Numbered from the stretch's first letter, positions 46,880 to 55,942 are shown. The stretch: DNA of 64,000 nucleotides from Streptomyces sp. SDr-06 (GCF_003324565.1 NZ_QOLA01000002.1:744001-808000); one strand, 5' to 3'. Program-made: numbers and translations. Notes: a model not told the origin generated them from the sequence alone.

Positions 46880-48259
46880 TCACCTCGTGCGCAGGCGGAG
46901 GGTCGAGAGGGCCGAGAGGGCGAAGAGGGCCGCCGCGATCAGCAGACTCGTCCGCAGGCCCGCCACGAACCCACCCCCGCCCGCGACCAGCGTGCCGAAC
47001 ACCGCGATGCTGAGCGCCCCCGCGACCTGCCGCCCCGCGTTGAGCACCCCCGCCGCAAGACCCGCCCGCTCCTGCGGCAGCGCCTCCATCATCGCGGCGG
47101 TCAGCGCGGGCACCGAGATGCCGCAGCCGAGCGCGAGCGGGACCATCAGGAACGCGGCGAGCAGCGTGGGGGTGTGCTCGTCGGCGAGGAGCAGCACCAA
47201 CAGGCCGGTCAGCGCGAGCAGTTGGCCGAACAGCAGCGGCACCCGGGCGCCGAAGCGGTTCGAGAGCTTTCCGGAGAGCACGTTGACCACGGGGATCAGC
47301 GCGGTCATCGGCAGGAACATCAGACCGGCCGCCAGCGCGGACTCGCCCCGCACCCGCTGGAAGTAGAGACTGAAGGCGAAGATCACGCCGTAGAAGGCGA
47401 CGCTGGCCGCGGCGCCCGCGCCGATCGCGACGACCACCGTGCGGCTGCGGAACAGGCCGAGCGGCACCACCGGGTGCGCCACCCGGCGCTCGATCAGCCA
47501 GAACGCCACCCCCGCCGCCAGCGCGAGTGCGCCCGCCGCGAGCCGCACCGCACCCTGCTCGATCACCGCGAAGGCGAGCGCGGCCAGGGCGACGGCCGCC
47601 GCCAGCTGGCCCGGTAGGTCGAGCGGCGCGGGGCGGCGCTCGGTGCGCGGGGCGCGGGCGGTCAGGGCGAGGGCCGCGAGGCCGAGCGGCAGGTTGATGA
47701 AGAAGATGCCGCGCCAGTCCCAGACCGTGGTCAGCGCGCCGCCCGCGACCGGGCCGAGCGCCACCGCGACCGAACCCCCGGCCGCCCAGAGCGCCACCGC
47801 CCTGGCCCGCCGCTCCGGATCCGGGTAGGCCTGGCGCACCAGGGCGAGCGAGGCGGGCAGGACCACGGCGGCCGCCACGCCCTGCACGACGCGGGCGCCG
47901 ATCAGCACGCCGAGGCCCGGGGCCAGGCCGCAGGCCGCCGAGGCGAGGGTGAAGACGACCGTGCCGAGCGCGTAGGCCTTCGCCGAGCCGATCCGGTCGG
48001 CGAAGGCGCCGGTCGAGAGCATCAGCGCGGCGAACGCGAGGGTGTAGGCGTCCACCACCCACTGGAGGCCCGCCATGCCGCCGCCGAGGTCGCTGCCGAT
48101 CGCGGGCAGCGCCACGTTCACCACGGACGCGTCCAGGGTGATCAGGGCGAAGCCGAGCAGGGAGGCGGCCAGCGTGAGGCCGGGGGAGGTTCCGCGCGGC
48201 CGCTTGGGGGTCAACTGGCGGTCGGCGGGCGGGGCTTGGAGTGCGGCGTTCGGTGACAT
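46880..48259 (-). CDS. MFS drug efflux transporter (DHA2, 14-helix type)
   Basis: The 459-residue membrane protein shows the DHA2 pattern: ALITLDASVVNVALPAIG (motif D1), LQWVVDAYTLAFAALMLSTGAFADRIGSAKA in pieces (motif A) and GPVAGGALTTVWDWRGIFFINLP (motif C). It probably exports a small lipophilic compound. ATG at 48259 is used; a GGAGG lies only one base ahead of it. The frame extends 51 codons upstream without similarity. Divergent from a GlxA-type regulator that may control it. Confidence 0.9.
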   Translation of the reverse strand: MSPNAALQAPPADRQLTPKRPRGTSPGLTLAASLLGFALITLDASVVNVALPAIGSDLGGGMAGLQWVVDAYTLAFAALMLSTGAFADRIGSAKAYALGTVVFTLASAACGLAPGLGVLIGARVVQGVAAAVVLPASLALVRQAYPDPERRARAVALWAAGGSVAVALGPVAGGALTTVWDWRGIFFINLPLGLAALALTARAPRTERRPAPLDLPGQLAAAVALAALAFAVIEQGAVRLAAGALALAAGVAFWLIERRVAHPVVPLGLFRSRTVVVAIGAGAAASVAFYGVIFAFSLYFQRVRGESALAAGLMFLPMTALIPVVNVLSGKLSNRFGARVPLLFGQLLALTGLLVLLLADEHTPTLLAAFLMVPLALGCGISVPALTAAMMEALPQERAGLAAGVLNAGRQVAGALSIAVFGTLVAGGGGFVAGLRTSLLIAAALFALSALSTLRLRTR

Positions 48260-48329
48260 GCCTCCAGCTTGGCGAGGTCGGGCCGCGTACAGTAGTGGCT
48301 CGAACGCCATACGTCCGGAGGTTCTGGCC

Positions 48330-49289
48330 ATGTCGCTGCACCGGGTCGCCGTGATCGCGCCCTCGCCCGTCTCGATGTTCAACCTCGCCATCCCCGAGCT
48401 GCTCTTCGGCAAGGTCGAGGTGGACGGCGGGCCCGGCTACGAGGTGGTCGTCTGCACCCCCGACCCCGGGCCGATCGCCACGACCGGCGGCCTCGACCTG
48501 TACGTGGGCCGGGGTCTCGACGCGGTCGAGGGCGCCGACACGGTCCTCGTCGCCGGGACCGGGCAGCGCTACGAGCCCGATCCGCGCACCGTGGCCGTGG
48601 TCGCGAAGGCGGCCGCCGCCGGGGTGCGGGTGGCGTCCATCTGCAGCGGCGCCTTCGTGCTGGCCGAGGCCGGACTGCTCGACGGACGCAGCGCCACCAC
48701 GTACTGGGAACTCGCCGAGGAGCTGCGCAGGCGCTACCCGGCGCTCGACCTCAAGGGCGATGTCCTGTACGTCCAGGACGGCAACGTCATGACCTCCTCC
48801 GGGTACGCGGCCGGGATCGACCTGTGCCTGCACGTCATCCGCACCGACTACGGCGCGGCCGTCGCCAACCGGGTGGCCCGGCAGGCGCTGGTCGCGCCGG
48901 TGCGGCCGGGCGGGCAGACCCAGTTCACCCAGACCCCGCTGCCCGCCGAGCGCGGGGTGGTCTGCGCGGACACCCGGGGCTGGGCGATGCGCAACCTCGA
49001 CAAGCCGCTCACTCTGGCCGATCTGGCCCGGCACGCGGGCGTCAGCGTGCGCACCCTGACCCGGCGCTTCCACGCGGAGAGCGGGGTCAGCCCGCTCCAG
49101 TGGCTGCTGCATCAGCGCATCGAGCGGGCCAAGGAGCTCCTGGAGACGACCACCCTCGCCATGGACCAGGTCGCCGAGGCCAGCGGCCTGGGCAGCGCGG
49201 ACTCCCTGCGCGGCCACCTCGTGCGGCGCACCGGGCTCACGCCGAGCGCCTACCGGGCCACCTTCAGCAGGCTGGCCGCGGCGTCCTGA
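48330..49289 (+). CDS. GlxA-type AraC-family regulator with DJ-1/PfpI domain
   Basis: The 319-residue protein joins a class I glutamine-amidotransferase-like domain (residues 1-185, with ASICSGAFVLAEAGLLDG and the nucleophile-elbow Cys) to an AraC helix-turn-helix pair (residues 220-315, LTLADLARHAGVSVRTLTRRF and MDQVAEASGLGSADSLRGHL). Such regulators usually sense small metabolites; the ligand here is unknown. The start chosen lies just behind GTCCGGAGG. The divergent MFS gene is the probable target. Confidence 0.9.
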   Translation: MSLHRVAVIAPSPVSMFNLAIPELLFGKVEVDGGPGYEVVVCTPDPGPIATTGGLDLYVGRGLDAVEGADTVLVAGTGQRYEPDPRTVAVVAKAAAAGVRVASICSGAFVLAEAGLLDGRSATTYWELAEELRRRYPALDLKGDVLYVQDGNVMTSSGYAAGIDLCLHVIRTDYGAAVANRVARQALVAPVRPGGQTQFTQTPLPAERGVVCADTRGWAMRNLDKPLTLADLARHAGVSVRTLTRRFHAESGVSPLQWLLHQRIERAKELLETTTLAMDQVAEASGLGSADSLRGHLVRRTGLTPSAYRATFSRLAAAS

Positions 49290-49374
49290 GCCGGGGCGGG
49301 GCGGCCGGGAATGGGGCGGGCGCCGGACGCGTTGTCGCAAACGGTACGACCTTCAACAAACTGAGAGAAGTGAC

Positions 49375-50082
49375 ATGCGCGTCGAGATCTGGAGCGACAT
49401 CGCCTGCCCGTGGTGCTACATCGGCAAGGCCCGCTTCGAGAAGGGCCTGGCGAAGTTCGCCCACCGCGACGACGTCGAGGTGGTCCACCGCTCCTTCGAG
49501 CTCGACCCGGGCCGTGACAAGGGTGACATCGGCCCGGTCATCCCGATGCTGGCCAAGAAGTACGGCCGCACCCTCGACGAGGCCCGCGAGATGGAGGCGC
49601 ACGTCGCCTCCACCGCGCACGCCGAGGGCCTGGGCTACCTGGCCGACGGCCGCGACCACGGCAACACCTTCGACATCCACCGCGTCCTGCACCTCGCCAA
49701 GGCGCGCGGCCGCCAGAGCGAGCTGCTCGACCTCGCCTACCGGGCCAACTTCGCCGAGGAGCGCTCCGTCTTCGACCCGGAGGTCCTGGTGGAGATCGCG
49801 GTCGCGGCCGGCCTGGACGCCGACGAGGTCCGTACGGTCCTGGCCGACGCGGACGCCTACGCCGACGAGGTGCGCGCCGACGAGCGCGAGGCGGCCGGGC
49901 TCGGCGCCAACGCCGTGCCGTTCTTCGTGCTCGACCGCGCCTACGGGATCTCCGGCGGCCAGCCCGCCGAGGTCTTCACGCAGGCTCTTGAGCAGGCCTG
50001 GCAGGCCCGCACCCCGGCCCTGAAGATCGTCGAGGGCGACGCGGAGGCATGCGGCCCCGAGGGCTGCGAAGTCCCGCGCTGA
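49375..50082 (+). CDS. DsbA-family thiol oxidoreductase (FrnE-like)
   Basis: The 235-residue thioredoxin-fold protein has the active site C11-P-W-C14, an inserted helical domain, and the cis-Pro segment NAVPFFVLDRAYGISGGQ. It has no signal peptide, so it acts in the cytoplasm as a disulfide oxidoreductase or isomerase, like FrnE and other DsbA-like proteins. The C-terminus adds a CGPEGCEV pair. The ATG has AGAGAAG upstream. Confidence 0.92.
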   Translation: MRVEIWSDIACPWCYIGKARFEKGLAKFAHRDDVEVVHRSFELDPGRDKGDIGPVIPMLAKKYGRTLDEAREMEAHVASTAHAEGLGYLADGRDHGNTFDIHRVLHLAKARGRQSELLDLAYRANFAEERSVFDPEVLVEIAVAAGLDADEVRTVLADADAYADEVRADEREAAGLGANAVPFFVLDRAYGISGGQPAEVFTQALEQAWQARTPALKIVEGDAEACGPEGCEVPR

Positions 50083-50100
50083 CCTCTGTGTCATAAGGCT

Positions 50101-50165
50101 TGCTTGGGGATATCCATTAATTTTACCCAATTGACTTGGGATTGGCGGGGATTCAGGGTGGAGCC
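50101..50165 (+). promoter_or_regulatory. AT-rich control region before the class V aminotransferase gene
   Basis: This stretch is much richer in A and T than its surroundings. It holds GGATATCC (50108-50115), ATTAATTTTA and CCCAA-TTGAC-TTGGG (50126-50140). A GGTGGA ribosome-binding site follows. The words suggest a repressor site. Confidence 0.4.
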
Positions 50166-51215
50166 ATGGAACTGGACTCCCTCGCGCCGGGCGAATTCGC
50201 GCCGCAGACCACCTACCTCAACACCGCGAGCACCGGGCTGCTGCCCGCCCGGACCGTGGCGGCCATGGGCGAAGCCGTGGCCGCCTCGGCCGCGGGGCGG
50301 CCCACCGACATGTTCGGCGACGTGGAGGCGGCCCGCGCCACCTACGCCCGGCTCGCCGGCGTCCCGGTCCGGCGGGTGGCGGCCGGTGCGTCCGTCGCCG
50401 TCTACACCGGCCTCGTCGCCGCCTCGCTGCCCGAAGGCGCCGAAGTCCTCGTCGCCGAGGCCGACTTCAGCTCCGTCGTGAACCCGTTCCACCTGCGCCG
50501 CGACCTGAAGGTGCGCACCGTCCCGCTGGACGGGCTGGCCGAGGCCGTCCGGCCGGGCACCGCGCTGGTCGCGGTCAGCGCGGTCCAGTCCGCCGACGGC
50601 CGCATCGCCGACCTCCCGGCGATCCGCGCCGCCGCCCGCGCCCACGGCACGCGCACCCTGGTCGACGTGTCCCAGGGCGCGGGCTGGTTCCCGGTCGAGG
50701 CCGACGCGTACGACTACACCGTCGCCGTCGGCTTCAAGTGGCTGACCACCCCGCGCGGGGTCGCCTTCCTCACCGTTCCCGACGACCTCGGCGGCCTCCA
50801 CCCCCTCTTCGCCGGCTGGGTGGCGGGCGAGCATCCCTGGGACAGCTGCTACGGGCCCATCCAGGAACTCGCCCACTCCGCACGGCGGTTCGACGAGAGC
50901 CCCGCCCTCTTCTCGTACACGGGCGCCCGGCACTCCCTGGCGCTCGTCGAGGAGCTGGGCGCCGAACGCATCCGGGCGCACAACACCGCCCTCGCCGACC
51001 GCTTCCGCGCCGGACTCGCCGCGCTCGGCCACGAGCCGGTGGCCGCGCCCGGCTCGGCGATCGTCGCGGTGCCCGGACTCGGCCACCGCCAGGACGAGTT
51101 GAGCCGCGGCGGCATCGAGCTCTCCAACCGCGCGGGCCATCTGCGCGCCGCCTTCCACCTCTACACCTCGGCCCAGGACGTGGACCGGCTGCTCGATCTG
51201 CTGCCGGCCCGCTGA
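50166..51215 (+). CDS. Class V aminotransferase-fold PLP enzyme
   Basis: The 349-residue protein has the fold-type I layout: TYLNTASTGLLP at the N-terminus, VAVSAVQSADGRIADL, TLVDVSQGAGWFPV with the PLP-binding Asp, and the PLP lysine in VAVGFKWLTTPRG. It looks like the desulfurase/kynureninase-related group, but lacks a SufS-type catalytic Cys loop. The substrate is unknown. ATG at 50166 is preferred over one ten codons upstream because of the GGTGGA spacing. Confidence 0.85.
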   Translation: MELDSLAPGEFAPQTTYLNTASTGLLPARTVAAMGEAVAASAAGRPTDMFGDVEAARATYARLAGVPVRRVAAGASVAVYTGLVAASLPEGAEVLVAEADFSSVVNPFHLRRDLKVRTVPLDGLAEAVRPGTALVAVSAVQSADGRIADLPAIRAAARAHGTRTLVDVSQGAGWFPVEADAYDYTVAVGFKWLTTPRGVAFLTVPDDLGGLHPLFAGWVAGEHPWDSCYGPIQELAHSARRFDESPALFSYTGARHSLALVEELGAERIRAHNTALADRFRAGLAALGHEPVAAPGSAIVAVPGLGHRQDELSRGGIELSNRAGHLRAAFHLYTSAQDVDRLLDLLPAR

Positions 51216-51265
51216 CCGCGCTGAATTCACTGGTCACGGCCCGGCCGGGCAGGCAGGATCGGGCC

Positions 51266-51973
51266 GTGACCACGGAGACCAGCAGCCCCGGCCGGGTGCG
51301 CGAAGCCGCCCGCAACAACGCCGCGTGGTGCGCCGCGCTCTGCCGCGCGCACGGCATCGTGGGGGAGTCGGGGCCGTACGCCTGGACCAGCCCGCGCAGA
51401 ACCCCGCCCTACTATCCGGACGCGGTGACGCTCACTCCCGAGGCCTCGCCCGGCGACATCGTCGGCCGCATCGACCTCACGGCGCCCGGTGCCTCGGTGA
51501 AGGACAGCTTCGCCGCCCTCGACCTGGCCGACGACGGCTTCGAGGTCCTCTTCGAGGCGCGGTGGATCCACCGCACGGCCCCGCGGGCCACCGGCGAGGT
51601 GTGGCAACGGGTGCGCACCGAAGGCGAGTTGGCGCGGTGGGAAGGGGCCTGGTCGCAGGGGAAGAGCGAGGGGCTCTTCCCGCGCGGGCTGCTCGCCGAA
51701 CCCGGCCACACCTTCCTGGCGGCGCGCGACGCGCGGGGCGAGGTGGTGGCGGGAGCCGTCGCCAGCCGGAGCGGCGACGTCGTGGGGATCTCCAACCTGT
51801 ACGCCGTCGACGGCGACCAGGACGCGGCCTGGGCCGGCTGCCTCGCCACCGCCGCCCACCTGTGGCCCGGGCTCCCGGTCGTCGGCTACGAGAGCGGCGA
51901 GGACCTGGACGCGGCCCTGCGCGCGGGGTTCACCCCGGCCGGACCGCTCAGAGTGTGGCTGCGCCGGAGCTGA
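51266..51973 (+). CDS. GNAT-like protein of unknown substrate
   Basis: The 235-residue protein shows an N-terminal helical part (NNAAWCAALCRAHGI), a middle region with DGFEVLFEARWIHR and WQRVRTEGELARWEGAW, and a C-terminal half (FLAARDARGEVVAGAVASRSGDVVGISNLYAVDG in pieces, ending GFTPAGPLRVWLRR) that resembles acetyltransferase folds, although the Q/RxxGxG/A loop is degenerate. GTG at 51266 has AGGATC five bases ahead and no Shine-Dalgarno. Its end overlaps the convergent next gene by 26 bases. Confidence 0.7.
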   Translation: MTTETSSPGRVREAARNNAAWCAALCRAHGIVGESGPYAWTSPRRTPPYYPDAVTLTPEASPGDIVGRIDLTAPGASVKDSFAALDLADDGFEVLFEARWIHRTAPRATGEVWQRVRTEGELARWEGAWSQGKSEGLFPRGLLAEPGHTFLAARDARGEVVAGAVASRSGDVVGISNLYAVDGDQDAAWAGCLATAAHLWPGLPVVGYESGEDLDAALRAGFTPAGPLRVWLRRS

Positions 51974-52616
51974 GCGGCTCTCCGTACCAGCGCCACGTGG
52001 CCGGGCGCGGCCGCCCCGGCAGATCCGCACGGCCACCGGCCCAGAGCAGCACCTGCCAGCGGTCCGGGTCGTCCGGCACGTCCCGGAACAGCCGGCCGAG
52101 CACCCGGTCGCACAGACCCGCCGGCGGAGCCCAGGTCAGGCCGAGGCCCTCGGCCACGTCGTGCGTGTGCAGCAGGGTCTCGACGATTCCCATCGCCCCG
52201 AACCCCTCCGGGTCCGAGATGCCGAAGCCGTGGTACGCCCGGAGGTCGGGCGAGGAGGTGCGCACCATCGCGGTGAGCAGGGCGCCGCTGGCCTCCAGGG
52301 TCTGGAGCAGCCCCGCGGGCCCGGCCGTGCGGTCCGCGTGCACCGCGTTGCGGGGGCCGCCGGGTCGTTTCGCCTCCCACAGGTACGGCACCTCGCCGTC
52401 CAGCGGGGGCTGGGCGGGGCCGAGCTGCACCGCGTAGGCGAAGAGATCGTCCGAGAGGTGCTCGACGGTCTCCCAGCAGTCCCACTCCAGCGTTCCGGCC
52501 TTCACGCTCCAGTCCGCCGCGAGTCCGGCCCGCAGCGCGGTGACGGACAGCCGCACGGAGTGTTCGACGTCGGCGGCGGAGACCGGGGTTCGTGAAGATT
52601 CATCGACCATGGACAT
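51948..52616 (-). CDS. DinB/mycothiol-dependent maleylpyruvate isomerase-like protein
   Basis: The 222-residue protein has the MDMPI N-terminal four-helix pattern: TLEWDCWETVEHLSDDLFAYAVQL near residue 43 (in pieces) with the metal-ligand His, and MGIVETLLHTHDVAEGLGL near residue 142 carrying two more His. Family members use mycothiol as cofactor, but this subtype has no proven reaction. ATG at 52616 or 52610 can start it. It converges on the GNAT-like gene. Confidence 0.8.
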   Translation of the reverse strand: MSMVDESSRTPVSAADVEHSVRLSVTALRAGLAADWSVKAGTLEWDCWETVEHLSDDLFAYAVQLGPAQPPLDGEVPYLWEAKRPGGPRNAVHADRTAGPAGLLQTLEASGALLTAMVRTSSPDLRAYHGFGISDPEGFGAMGIVETLLHTHDVAEGLGLTWAPPAGLCDRVLGRLFRDVPDDPDRWQVLLWAGGRADLPGRPRPATWRWYGEPLSSGAATL

Positions 52617-52657
52617 GGAGGGACCGTACCAACGATCTCCGTGCGCGAGATGAACGC

Positions 52658-52708
52658 GTCACGGACGCCGGGGCCCGGGGGTGATCCCCGGGCCCCGGCG
52701 TCCGTGAC
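52658..52708 (-). terminator. Terminator of the ect operon
   Basis: A perfect 23-bp stem (outer arm GTCACGGACGCCGGGGCCC, continuing into CGGGG) with the five-base loop GTGAT begins three bases after the ectD stop. It is the strongest hairpin in the window. Confidence 0.9.
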
Positions 52709-52711
52709 TGC

Positions 52712-53572
52712 TCAGCGCACCGGGGTGAAGTCCCTCGCCCCGATGAATTCGGGGCGGCGGATCGGGGCCGCGAAGGGCTCCTGGGCCGCGTTCTCCACGC
52801 TGTTGAACACGATGAAGACGTTGCTGCGCGGGTACGGGGTGATGTTGTCCCCCGAGCCGTGCATCGCGTTGCAGTCGAACCAGGTCGCCGAGCCGGCCCG
52901 GCCGGTGAACAGGCGGATGCCGTGCCGGTCGGCCATCTTCGTGAGGGCCTCGTCGGACGGCGTGCCCGCGTCCTGCATCTGGAGGGACTTCTTGTAGTTG
53001 TCCTTCGGGGTGGCACCGGCGCAGCCGAGGAAGTCCCGGTGCGAGCCGGGCATGATCATCAGGCCGCCGTTGGTGTCGTAGTTCTCGGTCAGCGCGATCG
53101 AGACCGAGACCGTCCGCATGTGGGGGAGGCCGTCCTCGGCGTGCCAGGTCTCGAAGTCCGAGTGCCAGTAGAAGCCGGAGGCGCCGAAGCCAGGCTTCAC
53201 ATTGATCCGCGACTGGTGGACGTACACGTCCGAGCCGAGGATCTGGCGCGCCGTGCCCACCACCCGCTCGTCGCGGACCAGCCGCGCGAAGAGCTCACTG
53301 ATCCGGTGCACCTCGAAGACCGAACGCACGGACTGCGACTTCGGTTCGATGATCGACCGCTCGTCGGCGCGGACGGAGGGGTCCGCGATCAGTCGCTCGA
53401 GTTCCGAGCGGTAGAGCGTTACCTCGTCGTCGGTGAGCAGTTGGTCGATCGCGAGGAAGCCGTCCTGCTCGAAGGATTCGAGTCCGGCGGACGGGCCCCA
53501 GACGACCGGGTCCTGGCGGGGGGTGATCACCTCGGCGGCGCCACGCGTGGGGTAGAGATCCTGGGCGGTCAT
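52712..53572 (-). CDS. ectD: Ectoine hydroxylase
   Basis: This Fe(II)/2-oxoglutarate dioxygenase turns ectoine into 5-hydroxyectoine. The 286-residue protein carries the iron triad in HSDFETWH (H-x-D) and the distal His of NAMHGSGDN, plus the EctD signature region around FYWHSDFETWHAEDGLPHMR (in pieces) and the ectoine-contact segment ENYDTNGGLMIMPGSH. It ends the ectABCD operon and starts three bases after the ectC stop codon. The operon terminator follows. Confidence 0.96.
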   Translation of the reverse strand: MTAQDLYPTRGAAEVITPRQDPVVWGPSAGLESFEQDGFLAIDQLLTDDEVTLYRSELERLIADPSVRADERSIIEPKSQSVRSVFEVHRISELFARLVRDERVVGTARQILGSDVYVHQSRINVKPGFGASGFYWHSDFETWHAEDGLPHMRTVSVSIALTENYDTNGGLMIMPGSHRDFLGCAGATPKDNYKKSLQMQDAGTPSDEALTKMADRHGIRLFTGRAGSATWFDCNAMHGSGDNITPYPRSNVFIVFNSVENAAQEPFAAPIRRPEFIGARDFTPVR

Positions 53573-53574
53573 GA

Positions 53575-53979
53575 TCAGCCCTCCTCGGGTTCGGTCAGCA
53601 GCGGGTAGACGCCGTTCTCGTCGTGGTCCTCCCGTCCGGTGACGGGCGGGTTGAAGACGCAGACGCAGCGGAAGTCGGTCTTGGGGCGCAGGGTGTGGCG
53701 CTCGTGGCCGTTCAGGAGGTACATCGTGCCCGGCTCGATCCAGTGGGTCTCGCCGGTCTCCTCGTTGGTGAGCTCGGCCTCGCCCTCGGTGCACAGGACC
53801 GCCTCGATGTGGTTGGCGTACCACATGGAGGTCTCGGTGCCCGCGTACAGGACGGTCTCGTGCAGGGAGAAGCCGACCTTCTCCTTCGCGAGCACGATCC
53901 GCTTGCTCTCCCAGGTGCCGGAGGCTGCCTTCACGTGGCGGTCGGTGTTCTCGATGTCCTTGAACGATCGGACGATCAC
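53575..53979 (-). CDS. ectC: L-ectoine synthase
   Basis: This cupin enzyme cyclises N-gamma-acetyl-diaminobutyrate to ectoine. The 134-residue protein has the expected start [16 protein letters not shown], the cupin motif with [15 protein letters not shown], and [15 protein letters not shown]. The length is standard. The start is GTG at 53977-53979. It lies 51 bases behind ectB and nearly touches ectD. Confidence 0.97.
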   Translation of the reverse strand: MIVRSFKDIENTDRHVKAASGTWESKRIVLAKEKVGFSLHETVLYAGTETSMWYANHIEAVLCTEGEAELTNEETGETHWIEPGTMYLLNGHERHTLRPKTDFRCVCVFNPPVTGREDHDENGVYPLLTEPEEG

Positions 53980-54030
53980 GGTGAGTTGGTGCCTTTCTCT
54001 CTGTGCTGCGTACGGCGTGGGGTGCGGGCG

Positions 54031-55299
54031 TCAGACGGTCGCGGCGACGGCGCGGGCCAGCGAGCGCAGGCCCTCGTCGAGCTCGTCGGGCGTGATGGTC
54101 AGCGGCGGCAGCAGCTTGACCACCTCGCTCTGGGGACCCGAGGTCTCCAGGAGCAGGCCCAGCTCGAAGGCGCGGGCGCACACCTCGGAGGCGCGGGCCG
54201 GGTCGGCGAACTCCAGCCCCCACACCAGGCCGCGGCCGCGGTAGCTCGCACCGAGGCGGGTGTGCTCGGCGCACAGCGCGAGCAGGGCCTGCTCGACCTG
54301 CTCGCTGCGCGCCAGGGTGTGCTTCTCCATCTGCCCGTCGGCCCAGTACGCGTCCAGCGCGGCGGTCGCGGTGACGAACGCCGGGTTGTTGCCGCGGAAG
54401 GTGCCGTTGTGCTCGCCCGGCTCCCAGACGTCGAGCTCGCCCTTGAACAGGCAGAGCGACATGGGGAGTCCGTAGCCGCTGATCGACTTCGAGACGGTGA
54501 CGATGTCCGGCACGATGCCCGCCTCCTCGAAGGAGAAGAAGGCGCCGGTGCGGCCGCAGCCCATCTGGATGTCGTCGACGATGAGCAGCATGTCGCGGCG
54601 CCGGCACAGGTCGGCGAGCGCGCGCAGCCACTCTGGCCGGGCCACGTTGATGCCGCCCTCGCCCTGCACGGTCTCCACGATCACGGCGGCCGGCTTGTTG
54701 AGGCCGGAGCCCTGGTCCTCGAGCAGGCGCTCGAACCACAGGAAGTCGGGCACCCGGCCGTCGAGGTAGTTGTCGAACGGCATCGGGGTGCCGTGCACCA
54801 GCGGGATCCCGGCCCCGGCCCGCTTGAAGGCGTTGCCGGTCACCGCGAGCGAGCCCAGCGACATGCCGTGGAAGGCGTTGGTGAAGGAGACGATCGACTC
54901 GCGGCCCTTCACCTTGCGGGCCAGCTTCAGCGCGGCCTCCACCGCGTTGGTGCCGGTCGGGCCGGGGAACATGACCTTGTACGGAAGGTCGCGCGGGCGC
55001 AGGATCACGTTCTGGAACGTCTCCAGGAACGCCCGTTTCGCGGTCGTCGCCATGTCCAGGCCGTGCGTGATGCCGTCCCGCTCGATGTAGTCGAGCAACG
55101 CCCGTTTCAGCACGGGGTTGTTGTGACCGTAGTTGAGCGAGCCGGCCCCGGCGAAGAAGTCCAGGTAGCTGTGGCCGTCCTCGTCGGTGAGGCGGGCACC
55201 CTGCGCGCGGTCGAACACGGCGGGCCAGCCGCGGCAGTAGCTGCGCACCTCCGATTCGAGCGACTCGAAGACACTGAGGGCGGGCGGGGTGATGGTCAC
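54031..55299 (-). CDS. ectB: Diaminobutyrate-2-oxoglutarate transaminase
   Basis: This class III PLP aminotransferase makes L-2,4-diaminobutyrate from aspartate semialdehyde with glutamate. The 422-residue protein starts with the EctB-type SVFESLESEVRSYCRGWP and has FFAGAGSLNYGHNNP, GPTGTNAVEAALKLARK, LLIVDDIQMGCGRTG and the PLP lysine in IVTVSKSISGYGLPM. GTG starts it and overlaps the ectA stop by four bases. Confidence 0.97.
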   Translation of the reverse strand: MTITPPALSVFESLESEVRSYCRGWPAVFDRAQGARLTDEDGHSYLDFFAGAGSLNYGHNNPVLKRALLDYIERDGITHGLDMATTAKRAFLETFQNVILRPRDLPYKVMFPGPTGTNAVEAALKLARKVKGRESIVSFTNAFHGMSLGSLAVTGNAFKRAGAGIPLVHGTPMPFDNYLDGRVPDFLWFERLLEDQGSGLNKPAAVIVETVQGEGGINVARPEWLRALADLCRRRDMLLIVDDIQMGCGRTGAFFSFEEAGIVPDIVTVSKSISGYGLPMSLCLFKGELDVWEPGEHNGTFRGNNPAFVTATAALDAYWADGQMEKHTLARSEQVEQALLALCAEHTRLGASYRGRGLVWGLEFADPARASEVCARAFELGLLLETSGPQSEVVKLLPPLTITPDELDEGLRSLARAVAATV

Positions 55300-55817
55300 A
55301 GCGATTCTCCCTGGGGGTGGAGGGGGCCGATGCGGTACAGGACTTCGGGCTGGTGCCCGTCGTCGGGGAACAGCCCGGCGTCGAAGAGGAGTTCACGGTC
55401 GAGGGCGGCGCCGCGCCGCTTGGCGTACGAGGTGAAGAGCCGGTCGGAAGGGGTGTTGTCCGGCGACACCGTCGTTTCGAGGCAGCTGACGCCGTGCGAG
55501 GCGGTCACCTTCGCGGTCAGCGCTTCGAGCAGCAGTCCCGCGAGCCCGTGGCCCCGGTGGGCGCGGTCGACGGCGACCTGCCAGACGACCAGGGTGCCCG
55601 GCCGGTCGGGGCGTACGTATCCGGTGACGAACGCGATCGGCTCTCCGTCGCCGTCCCGGGCGACCACGGAGGTCCCGGCGAAGTCCCGGCACCAGAGCAG
55701 ATAGCTGTACGAGGAGTTGAGGTCGAGCACCTCGGAGTCACGGGCGATGCGCCAGATCGCGGCTCCGTCCTCCAGTCGTGGGCTTTCGATTCGGACTGCT
55801 GTTTGCGCGGCGGTCAT
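55296..55817 (-). CDS. ectA: L-2,4-diaminobutyrate N-acetyltransferase
   Basis: This GNAT enzyme acetylates diaminobutyrate, the second step to ectoine. The 173-residue protein has the EctA segment LDLNSSYSYLLWCRDFAGTS and the acetyl-CoA loop HRGHGLAGLLLEAL. It is the first gene of ectABCD, which makes the osmolytes ectoine and hydroxyectoine. TAAATT on the coding strand ends eight bases before the ATG, giving leaderless geometry, and an 11-bp inverted repeat lies about 100 bases upstream. Confidence 0.97.
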   Translation of the reverse strand: MTAAQTAVRIESPRLEDGAAIWRIARDSEVLDLNSSYSYLLWCRDFAGTSVVARDGDGEPIAFVTGYVRPDRPGTLVVWQVAVDRAHRGHGLAGLLLEALTAKVTASHGVSCLETTVSPDNTPSDRLFTSYAKRRGAALDRELLFDAGLFPDDGHQPEVLYRIGPLHPQGESL

Positions 55818-55914
55818 GCCGAGCGAATTTACCGACCGGAAATTGAAATTGCATTCCCCTCAGGGGGTGCGCGAGGAGGGCGTTCGTGTTATCACGCGAG
55901 CATGTGCGCGAGGC

Positions 55915-55942
55915 GGTTTGTCCGGGAATTACCGGACAAACC
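55915..55942. repeat. 11-bp perfect inverted repeat upstream of ectA
   Basis: Arms GGTTTGTCCGG and CCGGACAAACC flank GAATTA, about 100 bases before the ectA start. It has no T-run on the minus strand, so an operator for osmotic control or an mRNA hairpin (if transcription starts farther up) are both open. Confidence 0.6.
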
